Below are positions 34,001-42,403 of a stretch of 53,897 bases of DNA, piece by piece. The stretch is taken from NCBI GenBank assembly GCA_017480195.1, contig JAFVBE010000022.1:1-53897 (forward strand), read 5' to 3'. Each line of letters starts with the position of its first letter. The stretch's first letter is position 1. The notes under the pieces were generated by a model. That model saw only the letters and a list, made by a program, of their open reading frames with translations. It searched no databases and had not been told where the DNA came from. Made by a program: the position numbers and the translations under genes. The stretch comes from Lachnospiraceae bacterium (GTDB taxonomy: Bacteria; Bacillota; Clostridia; Lachnospirales; Lachnospiraceae).

Positions 34001-37000
34001 TACTTCAGGAACAGCGAATATGACTAAGGATGACGCAACAGGCAACTACGAAGCGACTGTAAATATTGGTACATCTACATATGGTAAGCTTAAGGTTTAT
34101 GCAACTAATATAGCCGGTAAAACATCTGATGAAAGCTATATTAAGTTAAATGAGGACCTGTTCTCAATGTCTGATTATTATGAATGGATGGTAGAGAACA
34201 GTATAACCGGCTCAGATATAATCGTTACGGATTCAGATGGTAATCCTGCGGCAGAAGGAATCTGGTATAACAGTCTGTCCTATAGTACGACTGCTACGGA
34301 TAATCAGAGTGGATTACAGTATATAATCTGGAATATTACAGACAGTACAGGAGCTGTAAATCCTACTAAGGAGAATGCCGGATACGACCTTACAAATATA
34401 AACTCAGCCACAGATTATAAAAAGATAACAGGATATACTTTCTCAGGTATACTTAATTCGGAGAATATTCCTGCAGGAGAATATAATATTTCAGCGGTAT
34501 TATATGATAATGCGAACAATAGTATAGAATTAGAGAATGCAGGTCCGTATCTTCTTGATTGTATTAAGCCTGCAATAGAGGATAATACAAGCTACTCAGC
34601 AAGTGGATTTGATAATTCAATAGACTTTACATTTACGGCTACAGAGGGCGCGAATGAAAGTGGTATATCATCAGTTAAACTCTATTTTGGTGAGGGCGAG
34701 AACAGAAAAGAGCTTAAGAGCTGGGGCGCAGAGTCAAGCTATACCTATGAGATAACAGAGAATGGTTTATATACTATAGAAGCGACAGATAAGGCGGGAA
34801 ATGTTAATACTTACACAAAGGAAATAACTAATCTCTCTACTGAGGTACCTGCTACTCCTGAAATTAGTGTAGACGGAACTAAGGGTAACGGAAAGTGGTA
34901 TATATCAGAGAGCCCTAAGATAACAATCAAATCACAGCGCGAAACTGCTGATGGAGTTCCTGTAACTACATATTATAACATTATAAATAACTCAGTAGTG
35001 TCTGAAAAAACTGTTACCAGTACAAGTGGAGAATTTAGCTTTGATTTGGCAGAGCGAGGCGAGGTTACAATAGTAGCCTGGAGCGTAAGCTTTTCCGGTG
35101 TGACAAGCGATGAAGCAGAAGTTACATTATTTGTTGATACCAAGAAGCCATCCTTAGAGATTACAGAATCCACTGTTGATGACAATGGAAATATAGTCAT
35201 TAATTTCAAGTCTAAAGATGATATAAGCGGAGTTAATACATCTAAGGTGCTTGTAAATGGCAGTCCTGTAACTGTAACAGATAATGATGGAGTTATAACA
35301 GGAAGCTTCTCGACGGCATCTGCTGAAAACTTCACTATAGTGTCTGAGGATGTTGCAGGAAATGTATCAGATACCATAGACTTTGTACCTATGAGACTTT
35401 CAGTAAATCCGGTAATGGATATACAGGAGACTTCAGCAAATCTTAGTGCTGATATATACAAGGGAACCTATGACATAGATGAATGTTACATACAGTATAA
35501 GAAGTCAACAGACAGTTCATATGATACCTGCCTGTCTAATAAATACGATACATCATATGGTAAGAGTATGGAGTACAACTTTACTAACCTTACTCCGAAT
35601 ACCAAATATGATTATAAGGTATATGCATCGACTAAGACTTCTAAGGAAGTAAAGACCTATGAGGGAAGCTTCAAGACCAGCAGCAGAGAAGCTACAGGTG
35701 TTGTATACGGCTCTGCAAAATATGCAGGAACTCTTGCTGATGATTTGAAGAATTATCCTATATATGTATCCTTGTATGATGGCAATACCTATATTAAGTC
35801 AGTAGGACTTAGCAGTGGTGATGAAGAATTCAAATTCTCAGATATATCGGATGGAACCTACAGAGTAGTAGCTTCAGATGGTTTCCTTACCAAAGAGACA
35901 TCTGTAACTCTTGAGAAAGGTGGAATTGTTTATCCGACAACCTATGCATCCGATGGAGGAATTAATCTTGTCCTTGATGGATTAAGTACGGAGGTTGTCC
36001 TTGAGGATAATGCAGTTGCACTTACTGTAGATGGATTGGATAAGATATACAACACTGCATTATACAATGGTAATGTAAGTGAGGCTGACCTTGCTGTAGT
36101 AGCCAATGGTGGTACGATTAAGATTACTCTTTATGCAAGCTATATGGATGTAAGCAGTATAAGTGATACAACAGAGACGATATTTGAGGATAGACTTGGT
36201 AATACAGCAGTTATTGAAAGATATATCGACCTTGAGATTGTTAAGGAAGTAAGAAATGCAAATGGTGAATTGGTAAATGATACACCTAAGAATATCACAA
36301 GACTTGCCGAGCCTGTTACAGTATCCTTCCCACTTGGAAGTCTCTCGGGTGAGAATATACATGTTGCTTCACTTCATGGTTCAGATACGGATTACTCGTT
36401 TAAGTCCTGGGTAAACGGTTCAGAGGCAGTATTAAGCACGAATTATGTAACCATTACGACTGACAGATTCTCAGTATATGCACTTTACAGATATGTGGAA
36501 AGTGATATAACATATACGGTAAAATGGCTTGACGGAGACGGAAATATAATGAAGACGGAGACGGTGAAGAGCGGTACTGCGGCTACTCCTCCTACAAAGA
36601 CTCCGACGAAGACAGCTACTGCCAAGTATACATATACCTTTGAGGGATGGGATACGGATTATTCGGCTATTACAGGAGATACGATTATTTCAGCGTGGTT
36701 TACAGCTAAGAAGATAAATGAAGATCCGACTACTGAAGATCCGGGTAATAATGATAAGCCGACTACCGAGGCGCCGGGTAATAATGATAAGCCGACTACT
36801 GAAGCACCGGGTAATAACGGTAATTCAGGCAATAACGGTAATGGTGGCAATTCAGGAAACACCGGCAATAACGGAAATCCGGGCAATACCGGTAACACAG
36901 GTAATACCGGAAATACTGCTCCGACGGCAACAGTTACACCTGGCAATTCTACAAGCACACCATCAGGGGCTAATGATATCTCAACTGAACCTGTAAGATA

Positions 37001-37133
37001 TACTTATATGGGTTCTGCAGGTTCACCAAAGACTGGTGATGCAACGCCTATAGCAGTAGCTATGCTTGTTATGATTTCATCATCATTTGGAATTTTAATC
37101 TTAAGAAAAAAGGCTAAAAATGAGCAAAAATAA
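31056..37133 (+). CDS. Giant sortase-anchored multidomain surface protein
   Basis: A 2025-residue cell-wall protein. The N-terminus has two hydrophobic stretches (about 20-40 and 48-68); the second ends in LFLTSSALDD and is the likely signal-peptide core, leaving an unusual long cytosolic leader. Then come an acidic Thr/Ser/Glu linker (70-175), InlB/Flg_new-type beta repeats (VEFTAQWSP near 370; YTFEGWDTDY near 1865), Ig-like modules (TATDNQSGLQYIIWNITDS, TATEGANESGISSVKLYFGE), a fibronectin-like module (FTNLTPNTKYDYKVYAST), and a Pro/Gly/Asn stalk (DKPTTEAPGNN repeats). The C-terminus has SPKTGD (about 1990), a membrane helix and RKKAKNEQK, a sortase sorting signal with SPKTG replacing LPxTG. 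A role in adhesion or matrix formation is inferred. GAGGTGG precedes ATG 31056. Confidence 0.9.
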   Translation: MNIKDKLIRKLLDVGKKHRILVYPTLILVAIISAISHAVYWGRGNGKRLVASVSIVALLITQSLFLTSSALDDSEEPNISTEESTEASIEESTEEVVDTSDVTDNEVADAEAAESDDSVNDDSDDTDTEAVTEADGDATTEGDIADNVLDASSEEETTETLTDNVLNQNLDTLDNNNLSAVAMAALNGIDTTELDLVGATGAYSANYIVVYKNNATDYNDTVAGQVSNDDGEITSLDISAVRADWSNGGDAGIEVTGPYTDSSCTTEADISSKNPEDWNAESDGSTINIYYKAMRKSYNVSIISGNETKNVTVTLAEPSNDISAAASMTVGSATDYEFTKFAYDYQGLNLGETFYEEGKTIDITGNVEFTAQWSPQTFKISCDVNPDGTYVVLTGDNQTIDVGCTYDATVTLPDADAVSALATSKGYKLSHWTDGTNEYAPGATLTVEQVNSLAKTESGDNLADYGTPLTAVWIYKDVNITLSGTGATIDNEYKTVTAEYGDTISINIDTVYLGAASNEDNFTYTITAGEGAINDLGLSITQTTNGGKQTGFVVSGQLTDISDVDNVKGVILTIQIADENQKENETPESRSVTFYSKKKEVTLDNTTVKDGAGKDLSKTYDGDSKITTSGKCSIDSPVVIKGATDDVYATFNQVADLDDANAGTNKGATLYNVSLVGAKADKYILTDVDTSGNAHVDNVAEVERVLIPVEIKKVDESASDTVLFGEERPQYTLVISNPDKLSSYSASDSVKSDREYYYSIANDDTARMSFIESKLGFTGWDCARTIYSPVNTNPGYTIKPVFSSAGTNYAVEAPSTVFYVDREEGEGYYKLSKQPVNGVYPGLTISPDNGYDKIRVVEGGDITESMSKSAAEALFSNYVTIDNGENQTIVLQMLNSSTGAITKTVTLNNINVDGNGPVLQSFTVTPNTDYFNETDFGAYYHTQTIGGSAVESVSIKFIYKSVGGSACDTLYYTFTDDKNNVLTSGTANMTKDDATGNYEATVNIGTSTYGKLKVYATNIAGKTSDESYIKLNEDLFSMSDYYEWMVENSITGSDIIVTDSDGNPAAEGIWYNSLSYSTTATDNQSGLQYIIWNITDSTGAVNPTKENAGYDLTNINSATDYKKITGYTFSGILNSENIPAGEYNISAVLYDNANNSIELENAGPYLLDCIKPAIEDNTSYSASGFDNSIDFTFTATEGANESGISSVKLYFGEGENRKELKSWGAESSYTYEITENGLYTIEATDKAGNVNTYTKEITNLSTEVPATPEISVDGTKGNGKWYISESPKITIKSQRETADGVPVTTYYNIINNSVVSEKTVTSTSGEFSFDLAERGEVTIVAWSVSFSGVTSDEAEVTLFVDTKKPSLEITESTVDDNGNIVINFKSKDDISGVNTSKVLVNGSPVTVTDNDGVITGSFSTASAENFTIVSEDVAGNVSDTIDFVPMRLSVNPVMDIQETSANLSADIYKGTYDIDECYIQYKKSTDSSYDTCLSNKYDTSYGKSMEYNFTNLTPNTKYDYKVYASTKTSKEVKTYEGSFKTSSREATGVVYGSAKYAGTLADDLKNYPIYVSLYDGNTYIKSVGLSSGDEEFKFSDISDGTYRVVASDGFLTKETSVTLEKGGIVYPTTYASDGGINLVLDGLSTEVVLEDNAVALTVDGLDKIYNTALYNGNVSEADLAVVANGGTIKITLYASYMDVSSISDTTETIFEDRLGNTAVIERYIDLEIVKEVRNANGELVNDTPKNITRLAEPVTVSFPLGSLSGENIHVASLHGSDTDYSFKSWVNGSEAVLSTNYVTITTDRFSVYALYRYVESDITYTVKWLDGDGNIMKTETVKSGTAATPPTKTPTKTATAKYTYTFEGWDTDYSAITGDTIISAWFTAKKINEDPTTEDPGNNDKPTTEAPGNNDKPTTEAPGNNGNSGNNGNGGNSGNTGNNGNPGNTGNTGNTGNTAPTATVTPGNSTSTPSGANDISTEPVRYTYMGSAGSPKTGDATPIAVAMLVMISSSFGILILRKKAKNEQK

Positions 37134-37152
37134 AATTAATATTAAGTAAACT

Positions 37153-37193
37153 AAGACCGATTGCCTTTATATAAGGTTAATCGGTCTTTTTTT
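37153..37193 (+). terminator. Rho-independent terminator after the surface-protein gene
   Basis: AAGACCGATT (37153-37162) pairs perfectly with AATCGGTCTT (37179-37188), with an inner CCTT/AAGG helix and a seven-T tail. Confidence 0.92.
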
Positions 37194-37284
37194 GCCAGAA
37201 ATTAACTATAATAATATTTGAAATTGGTGTAATAATATCCCTAAGACAAGAAAATGTCTTTTAAATAAATGGAGGTATGTTATT

Positions 37285-37494
37285 ATGACAAATTCAAATT
37301 CAAACAGCTATGCAAGTGGTGCAGAAGCTAAGGACGCTATGAACAAGTTTAAGATGGAAGTTGCAAGTGAGCTTGGCGTTAATCTTAAGCAGGGTTATAA
37401 CGGAGATTTAACTTCTCGTGAGTCTGGTTCAATCGGTGGCGAGATGGTTAGACAGATGATCAAGAGACAGGAACAGCAGATGTCAGGTAAGTAG
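37285..37494 (+). CDS. Alpha/beta-type small acid-soluble spore protein
   Basis: A 69-residue SASP of typical size. It has both conserved blocks: FKMEVASELGVNL, which contains the GPR cleavage site (expected between Glu and Val), and GYNGDLTSRESGSIGGEMVR followed by QMIKRQ, which contacts DNA. SASPs coat spore DNA, change it to an A-like form and protect it from UV and heat; on germination they are degraded by the protease encoded at 24469. It is a single-gene unit with a strong GGAGG site, flanked by terminators. Forespore sigma-G control is expected from family knowledge, but I could not mark a convincing promoter. Confidence 0.95.
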   Translation: MTNSNSNSYASGAEAKDAMNKFKMEVASELGVNLKQGYNGDLTSRESGSIGGEMVRQMIKRQEQQMSGK

Positions 37495-37555
37495 TATCTG
37501 ATAAGCTTTTTGATAATGCTTTGCTTTATCGGATTTGCTTAGATATGCTTATTAT

Positions 37556-37624
37556 GGGGCTTGTTTTGATGTGTGATAATATATTTTGTTATCGCATATT
37601 ATATAAACAGGCTCCTTTTCTTTG
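37556..37624 (+). terminator. Long hairpin terminator after the SASP gene
   Basis: GGGGCTTGTTT (37556-37566) pairs with AAACAGGCTCC (37605-37615) with two G-U pairs; an inner helix TGTGATAA/TTATCGCA extends it. TTTTCTTTG follows. Confidence 0.75.
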
Positions 37625-37669
37625 TTAAAAAAGTTATTGCATTAGCTCGTCAAATAAGTGCTTTCGCAC

Positions 37670-37698
37670 TTGCTTGACTCGCTTTATTGTGGTATAAT
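37670..37698 (+). promoter_or_regulatory. Probable promoter of the tig-clpP-clpX cluster
   Basis: TTGCTT (37670-37675) and TATAAT (37693-37698) are 17 bp apart, with TGG before the -10 giving an extended -10 element. The hairpin AAGTGC-TTTC-GCACTT (37656-37671) abuts the -35 box. No CtsR or CIRCE operator is apparent. Confidence 0.6.
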
Positions 37699-37741
37699 AC
37701 ATCGGATAGTGCTTATGAAGATAACACAAGGAGGAATAAAA

Positions 37742-39028
37742 ATGAGTTTATCAGTAGAAAAATTAGAAGGAAGTATGGCCAAGCTTACTATAGAGGTACC
37801 GGCTGAGGATTTTGTTAAGGCAACAACTGCCGCATATAATAAGCAGAAAAGTAAATTCTCTGTTCCGGGCTTCAGAAAGGGCAAAGTGCCACAGGCATTT
37901 ATCGAGAAGATGTACGGACCGGAAATTTTTTATGAAGATGCAGCTAATGCGCTTATAAATGAATATTATCCAAAGGAAATAGAGGAATGTGAGGAGGAGA
38001 TTGTATCAAATCCTGAGATAGATGTAGAGCAGATTGAGAAGGGTAAGCCTTTCATCTTCACTGCTGTTGTAGCTATAAAGCCTGAGATTAAATTAGGCGA
38101 ATATAAGGGTATTGAGATTGAGAAGATTGATACTGAGGTTTCCGAAGACGAGGTTATGGCTGAGATACTTAAAGCTCAGAAGGAGAATTCCCGTTCAGTA
38201 CCTGTTGAGGCTAGAGCTGCACAGCTTGATGACGAGGTTACCATTAATTTTGACGGATATGTGAATGAAGAAGCGTTCGAGGGTGGCAAGGGTGAGAATT
38301 ATAAGCTTACTCTTGGTTCACATACATTTATAGATGGATTTGAAGACCAGATAGTTGGCAAGAATATAGGTGACAAGTTTGATGTAAATGTTACTTTCCC
38401 TGAGGATTATCAGGCTGCTAATCTTGCCGGTAAGCCGGCAGTTTTCAAGTGTGAGCTGATAGGCATAAATGCTACTGAGCTTCCTGAGTTAGATGATGAG
38501 TTCGCAGAGGAAGTATCAGAGTTTGATACCTTCGAGGAGTATAAGGAGGATACTAAGAAGCTTCTTGCTGCTAAGAAGGAGAAGAGCGTACAGACAGAGA
38601 AGGAGAACAAGCTTATTGATAAGATTGCTGAGGCTTCAGAGATTGAAATACCTGAGCCTATGATAGAATATAATCAGGAGCAGATGTTCAATGAATTTGC
38701 TAATAGCATGATGTATCAGGGGCTTAATATCGACCAGTATCTTAAGCTCACAGGCTCATCTAAGGAGCAGCTTATGGAGCAGATTAAGCCTGATGCCATA
38801 GCAAGAATCAAATCAGGTCTTGTGCTTGATGCTATAGCCAAGAAGGAGGGTATAACTCCATCAGAGGAGGCTGTAGAGGAAGAACTTAAGACTATGGCTG
38901 AGGCTTATCAGATGGAGGTTGATAAGCTTAAGGATATTATGGGAGACAAGGAGTTAGAATCAATCAAGCGTGATTTGGCTGCCAAGGAAGCATTGAAGCT
39001 TGTTGTGGACAATAGTAAGGAGGTATAA
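37742..39028 (+). CDS. tig: Trigger factor
   Basis: A 428-residue ribosome-bound chaperone of normal length. The N-terminal domain has the ribosome-docking signature [20 protein letters not shown]; the FKBP-type prolyl isomerase domain follows (about 150-245, [20 protein letters not shown]); the C-terminal chaperone arms are helical and Lys/Glu-rich. The ATG at 37742 has AGGAGG before it; upstream starts in the same frame lie in the promoter. It begins the quality-control cluster with clpP and clpX. Confidence 0.97.
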   Translation: MSLSVEKLEGSMAKLTIEVPAEDFVKATTAAYNKQKSKFSVPGFRKGKVPQAFIEKMYGPEIFYEDAANALINEYYPKEIEECEEEIVSNPEIDVEQIEKGKPFIFTAVVAIKPEIKLGEYKGIEIEKIDTEVSEDEVMAEILKAQKENSRSVPVEARAAQLDDEVTINFDGYVNEEAFEGGKGENYKLTLGSHTFIDGFEDQIVGKNIGDKFDVNVTFPEDYQAANLAGKPAVFKCELIGINATELPELDDEFAEEVSEFDTFEEYKEDTKKLLAAKKEKSVQTEKENKLIDKIAEASEIEIPEPMIEYNQEQMFNEFANSMMYQGLNIDQYLKLTGSSKEQLMEQIKPDAIARIKSGLVLDAIAKKEGITPSEEAVEEELKTMAEAYQMEVDKLKDIMGDKELESIKRDLAAKEALKLVVDNSKEV

Positions 39029-39030
39029 AT

Positions 39031-39615
39031 ATGGCATTAGTACCTATGGTCATTGAGCAGACCAGTAAGGGCGAGCGTTCTTATGACATCTACTCAAGAC
39101 TATTAAAGGAAAGAATAATTTTTTTAGGTGACGAGGTTACAGATCAAACTGCAAATCTTGTTATCGCCCAGCTTTTATTCCTTGAGTCAGAAGATGCAAC
39201 AAAGGATATAAGCCTGTATATCAACAGCCCGGGAGGCTCTGTAAGTGCAGGATGGGGTATATATGATACGATGAGATATATCAAATGCGATGTATCTACT
39301 ATATGCGTCGGAATGGCTGCGAGTATGGGTGCATTTTTACTTGCAGGAGGTACAAAGGGTAAGAGATATGCGCTTCCAAATTCAGAGATTATGATACATC
39401 AGCCACTTGGTGGTGCTAAAGGTCAGGCATCAGACATCAAGATAACTGCTGACCACATACTTAAGACTAAGGACAGACTTAACAGAATATTAAGCGAAGC
39501 AACCGGACAGCCGCTTGAGGTTATTGAGAAGGATACAGACAGAGATAACTGGTTATCTGCAGAAGATGCACTTAGTTATGGATTGATAGATCATATAATG
39601 GAAAACAGAGTATAA
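39031..39615 (+). CDS. clpP: ATP-dependent Clp protease proteolytic subunit
   Basis: A 194-residue ClpP with the full triad: S98 ([10 protein letters not shown]), H123 (MIHQPLGG) and D172 (DTDRDNW). The chaperone-docking and oligomer sensor regions look normal. It forms the tetradecameric chamber served by ClpX, encoded next. The start lies two bases after the tig stop, and its AAGGAGGT site is within the end of tig. Confidence 0.98.
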   Translation: MALVPMVIEQTSKGERSYDIYSRLLKERIIFLGDEVTDQTANLVIAQLLFLESEDATKDISLYINSPGGSVSAGWGIYDTMRYIKCDVSTICVGMAASMGAFLLAGGTKGKRYALPNSEIMIHQPLGGAKGQASDIKITADHILKTKDRLNRILSEATGQPLEVIEKDTDRDNWLSAEDALSYGLIDHIMENRV

Positions 39616-39634
39616 TATTTAAGAGGTGTCAAAT

Positions 39635-40930
39635 ATGGCAAATCGTGTAGACGATAGAAAAAAATTAAGATGTTCCTTCTGTAATAAGAGTCAGGAACAG
39701 GTTAGAAAGCTTATCGCCGGACCAAATGTATATATATGTGATGAATGTATAGATATATGTTCGGAGATTATTCAGGATGAGTTCGACAGCGAGATGATGG
39801 ATACAGAAATCAATCTACTGACTCCGAAGGAGATAAATGAATTCCTTGATGATTATGTCATTGGACAGGATGTTGCCAAGAAGGTGCTCTCCGTAGCCGT
39901 GTATAATCATTATAAGAGAATTTTGGCAGAGAAGGATTTCGATGTCGAGCTTCAGAAGAGTAATATTATAATGATTGGACCTACAGGTTCCGGTAAGACA
40001 TACCTTGCACAGACACTTGCTAAGCTTTTAAATGTGCCATTTGCTATAGCAGATGCTACAGCGCTTACAGAGGCAGGTTATGTAGGTGAGGATGTGGAGA
40101 ATATCTTACTTAAGCTTATTCAGGCTGCTGACTATGATATAGACAGGGCAGAATACGGTATTATCTATATTGATGAGATAGACAAGATAACCAAGAAATC
40201 TGAGAATGTCTCCATCACTAGAGATGTATCGGGTGAAGGCGTTCAGCAGGCATTACTTAAGATTATTGAGGGAACAATTGCATCTGTACCTCCACAGGGA
40301 GGCCGCAAGCATCCTCAGCAGGAGTTCATTCAGATTGATACCACTAATATATTATTCATATGCGGTGGTGCATTTGAAGGAATGGATAAGATAATTGAGA
40401 ACAGAATTGGTCAGAAGTCGATAGGATTTAATGCAGATTTAAACCTTAATTATAAGGAAAATCCGGGAGAGATACTTAAGAAGGTGCTTCCTGAGGATTA
40501 TGTAAAATATGGCTTAATCCCGGAGTTCGTAGGTCGTGTACCTGTATCAGTATCACTTGATATGCTTGATGAGGATGCACTTGTTAGAATTCTCTCAGAG
40601 CCGAAGAGTGCAATATGCAAGCAGTATATGAAGTTATTCGAGCTTGATGGTGTTGACCTTGAATTCGAGGAGGATGCATTAAGAGAGATAGCAAAGGAAG
40701 CTATGTCACGTAAGACGGGTGCGAGAGGACTTCGTTCCATTATTGAGAAGGTTGTTATGGACCTTATGTATGAAGTACCATCTAATGAATATATAGAAAA
40801 ATGTGTCATTACAAAAGAGGTTGTTGCTGATGGTGCAGATCCGATTATAACCTATTCGGAGTCTCCGAGAAGCAAAAAGACAACCCTGAAGCGTCATGTA
40901 AGGCACAGCAGCGCAGACAGTATAGCATAA
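39635..40930 (+). CDS. clpX: ATP-dependent Clp protease ATP-binding subunit
   Basis: A 431-residue ClpX. It has the N-terminal four-cysteine zinc-binding domain (CSFCNKSQ...CDECIDIC), Walker A GPTGSGKT, the pore loop in [11 protein letters not shown], Walker [11 protein letters not shown], and the IGF-like ClpP-binding loop ([11 protein letters not shown]). It unfolds tagged substrates for ClpP. Start 39635 is chosen for the AGAGGTG site and the conserved N-terminus; a GTG at 39626 is in frame but lacks a site. No lon gene follows, unlike in Bacillus. Confidence 0.97.
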   Translation: MANRVDDRKKLRCSFCNKSQEQVRKLIAGPNVYICDECIDICSEIIQDEFDSEMMDTEINLLTPKEINEFLDDYVIGQDVAKKVLSVAVYNHYKRILAEKDFDVELQKSNIIMIGPTGSGKTYLAQTLAKLLNVPFAIADATALTEAGYVGEDVENILLKLIQAADYDIDRAEYGIIYIDEIDKITKKSENVSITRDVSGEGVQQALLKIIEGTIASVPPQGGRKHPQQEFIQIDTTNILFICGGAFEGMDKIIENRIGQKSIGFNADLNLNYKENPGEILKKVLPEDYVKYGLIPEFVGRVPVSVSLDMLDEDALVRILSEPKSAICKQYMKLFELDGVDLEFEEDALREIAKEAMSRKTGARGLRSIIEKVVMDLMYEVPSNEYIEKCVITKEVVADGADPIITYSESPRSKKTTLKRHVRHSSADSIA

Positions 40931-40977
40931 ACATTATAAAATATTATTATATAGTATGTAATAGCACACTAAGGGCG

Positions 40978-41027
40978 AATATAAGCAGGTGTCTGCTTGC
41001 GAGTTGCAGCAGACACCTGCTTATATT
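40978..41027. repeat. Perfect 20-bp-arm hairpin between clpX and engB
   Basis: The arms 40978-40997 (AATATAAGCAGGTGTCTGCT) and 41008-41027 are exact reverse complements with the loop TGCGAGTTGC. Pairing continues imperfectly outward (CACTAAGGGC with GGCCTTAAGTG). No T-run follows either arm, so it is not a standard terminator. It could be a small insertion or an RNA processing or stability element. Confidence 0.7.
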
Positions 41028-41072
41028 TGGCCTTAAGTGCGTTGTGTATATGTTTACAGAGAGGATAAGAAT

Positions 41073-41660
41073 ATGATTATAAGAAGTGCGGAGCTTGAGA
41101 CAGTGTGTGGCATAACAAGTAAATTACCAGAGAATGAATTACCAGAGGTGGTATTTGCAGGAAAGTCTAATGTAGGAAAATCGTCATTGATTAATGGATT
41201 ACTGAATAGGAAATCTCTTGCCAGAACCTCGTCATCTCCGGGCAAAACACAGACGATTAATTTTTATAATATAAATAAGAAATTATATTTTGTAGATTTA
41301 CCGGGCTATGGATATGCAAAGGTTTCTCAGGAGATAAGAAATAAATGGGGTAAGATGATTGAGAGATATCTACATAAATCCGGGCAGATAAAGATTGTGT
41401 TTCTTCTTGTAGATATAAGACATGAGCCCGGTGAAAATGATGTAACAATGTATGATTGGATAGTTAGTAACGGATATGAGCCTGTAGTTATTGCAACAAA
41501 GCTTGATAAAATTAAGAGAAGCCAGCTTTTAAAAAATGTAAAAATTATAAGAGAAACGCTTGGTATGGATAAAGAAGGGGTTATAATTCCTTTTTCTGCG
41601 GTAACTAAGCAGGGAGTAAATGAGATATGGGAGCTTATACAGGATAAGACAGAGGAGTGA
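41073..41660 (+). CDS. engB: Ribosome biogenesis GTPase EngB/YsxC
   Basis: A 195-residue Era-type GTPase. Its motifs are GKSNVGKSSLIN (G1), SSPGKTQTINFY (G2), DLPGYGYAKV (G3), ATKLDKIKRSQ (G4) and FSAVTKQGV (G5). EngB is needed for late assembly of the 50S subunit and is usually essential. Start 41073 has AGAGAGGATAAGAAT upstream. The gene normally follows clpX-lon; here lon is absent and a hairpin occupies the gap. It converges on the DUF4364 gene with only 8 bp between. Confidence 0.96.
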   Translation: MIIRSAELETVCGITSKLPENELPEVVFAGKSNVGKSSLINGLLNRKSLARTSSSPGKTQTINFYNINKKLYFVDLPGYGYAKVSQEIRNKWGKMIERYLHKSGQIKIVFLLVDIRHEPGENDVTMYDWIVSNGYEPVVIATKLDKIKRSQLLKNVKIIRETLGMDKEGVIIPFSAVTKQGVNEIWELIQDKTEE

Positions 41661-41668
41661 TTGTTTCA

Positions 41669-42187
41669 TTATTCGCTTGTCCAGAGTTGACCGATAAGGT
41701 ACTCATATATCTCTGAGCTTTTGGAACGCCAGTTATTACATATGGTTTCAGCCTGTGACTTGGCAGGTACATCGAATTTCAGGTCAATTAAGGTTTCCTT
41801 CCTATCCTTGATTACACATTGGACAGTATACCAGTTAGAACCATTATAAAAATAATCTGCATATATCTCGGATTCATTTTTAACATTGATTTTCTCTGAC
41901 TTAAGGTATTCGAGTATATCCTCCTTGATGGCATACGGAAGTCTGTTCTCGAAATATGATAATGCTTCTTCACCGGAATTGGTGATTTTATAATGTATAG
42001 TGTCGCGTATGGTGTCTGTTGATATAAAACTGCTATCAATCAGCTCACTTAAGGACTCATGAAGATTAAAAACATTTGTATATTCTTTGCCGACTATAAA
42101 ATTAGAAATCAGTGAGTTAGTCATAGTATAGTCGGTTCTGTCCAGCATGAACAATATAATTAATTTGTATAGTAGTAGACCTTCCAT
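41669..42187 (-). CDS. DUF4364 family protein
   Basis: A 172-residue protein matching the DUF4364 pattern of Clostridia: LLLYKLIILFMLDRTDYTMT, then NSLISNFIVGKEYTNVFNLH and SFISTDTIRDTIHYKITNSG. The N-terminal part looks like a PadR-type winged helix, suggesting DNA binding, and the C-terminal half is a mixed domain (WYTVQCVIKDRKETLIDLKF). The start at 42187 is preferred because GAGGA precedes it and the family begins there. It is divergent from rho, with the rho promoter between, so it might regulate that region; this is inference. Confidence 0.8.
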   Translation of the reverse strand: MEGLLLYKLIILFMLDRTDYTMTNSLISNFIVGKEYTNVFNLHESLSELIDSSFISTDTIRDTIHYKITNSGEEALSYFENRLPYAIKEDILEYLKSEKINVKNESEIYADYFYNGSNWYTVQCVIKDRKETLIDLKFDVPAKSQAETICNNWRSKSSEIYEYLIGQLWTSE

Positions 42188-42284
42188 CGTCCAAAATCCT
42201 CTCAAAAACGACAAAATGTAATGTGGGATAAGTAAAATGATACGATAATTATAGTTAAAAATCAAGAAAATTATTATTTTTTTG

Positions 42285-42313
42285 TTTACCTTAATAAAAA
42301 AGTATGATAAAAT
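42285..42313 (+). promoter_or_regulatory. Probable promoter of rho
   Basis: TTTACC (42285-42290) and TAAAAT (42308-42313) are 17 bp apart. The leader to the rho start would be about 85 bp. Confidence 0.5.
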
Positions 42314-42403
42314 AAATATATCTTATTTTAGGATATTCTGGAATGTATTTAGACATCTTTAGATACCCGATGTAAAATTGTTGATTATTTAAAAGGAGAA
42401 AAT

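Noticed and set aside
34973-35461. 162-residue minus-strand ORF inside the surface-protein gene
   Set aside because: It lies wholly antisense to a confident long gene and is Ser/Thr/Val-rich low complexity.
37640-37700. CtsR or CIRCE operator before tig
   Set aside because: A small hairpin overlaps the promoter, but it does not match the GGTCAAA heptad pairs or the CIRCE repeat.
40978-41027. Rho-independent terminator for clpX
   Set aside because: The hairpin is strong but no T-run follows on either strand.
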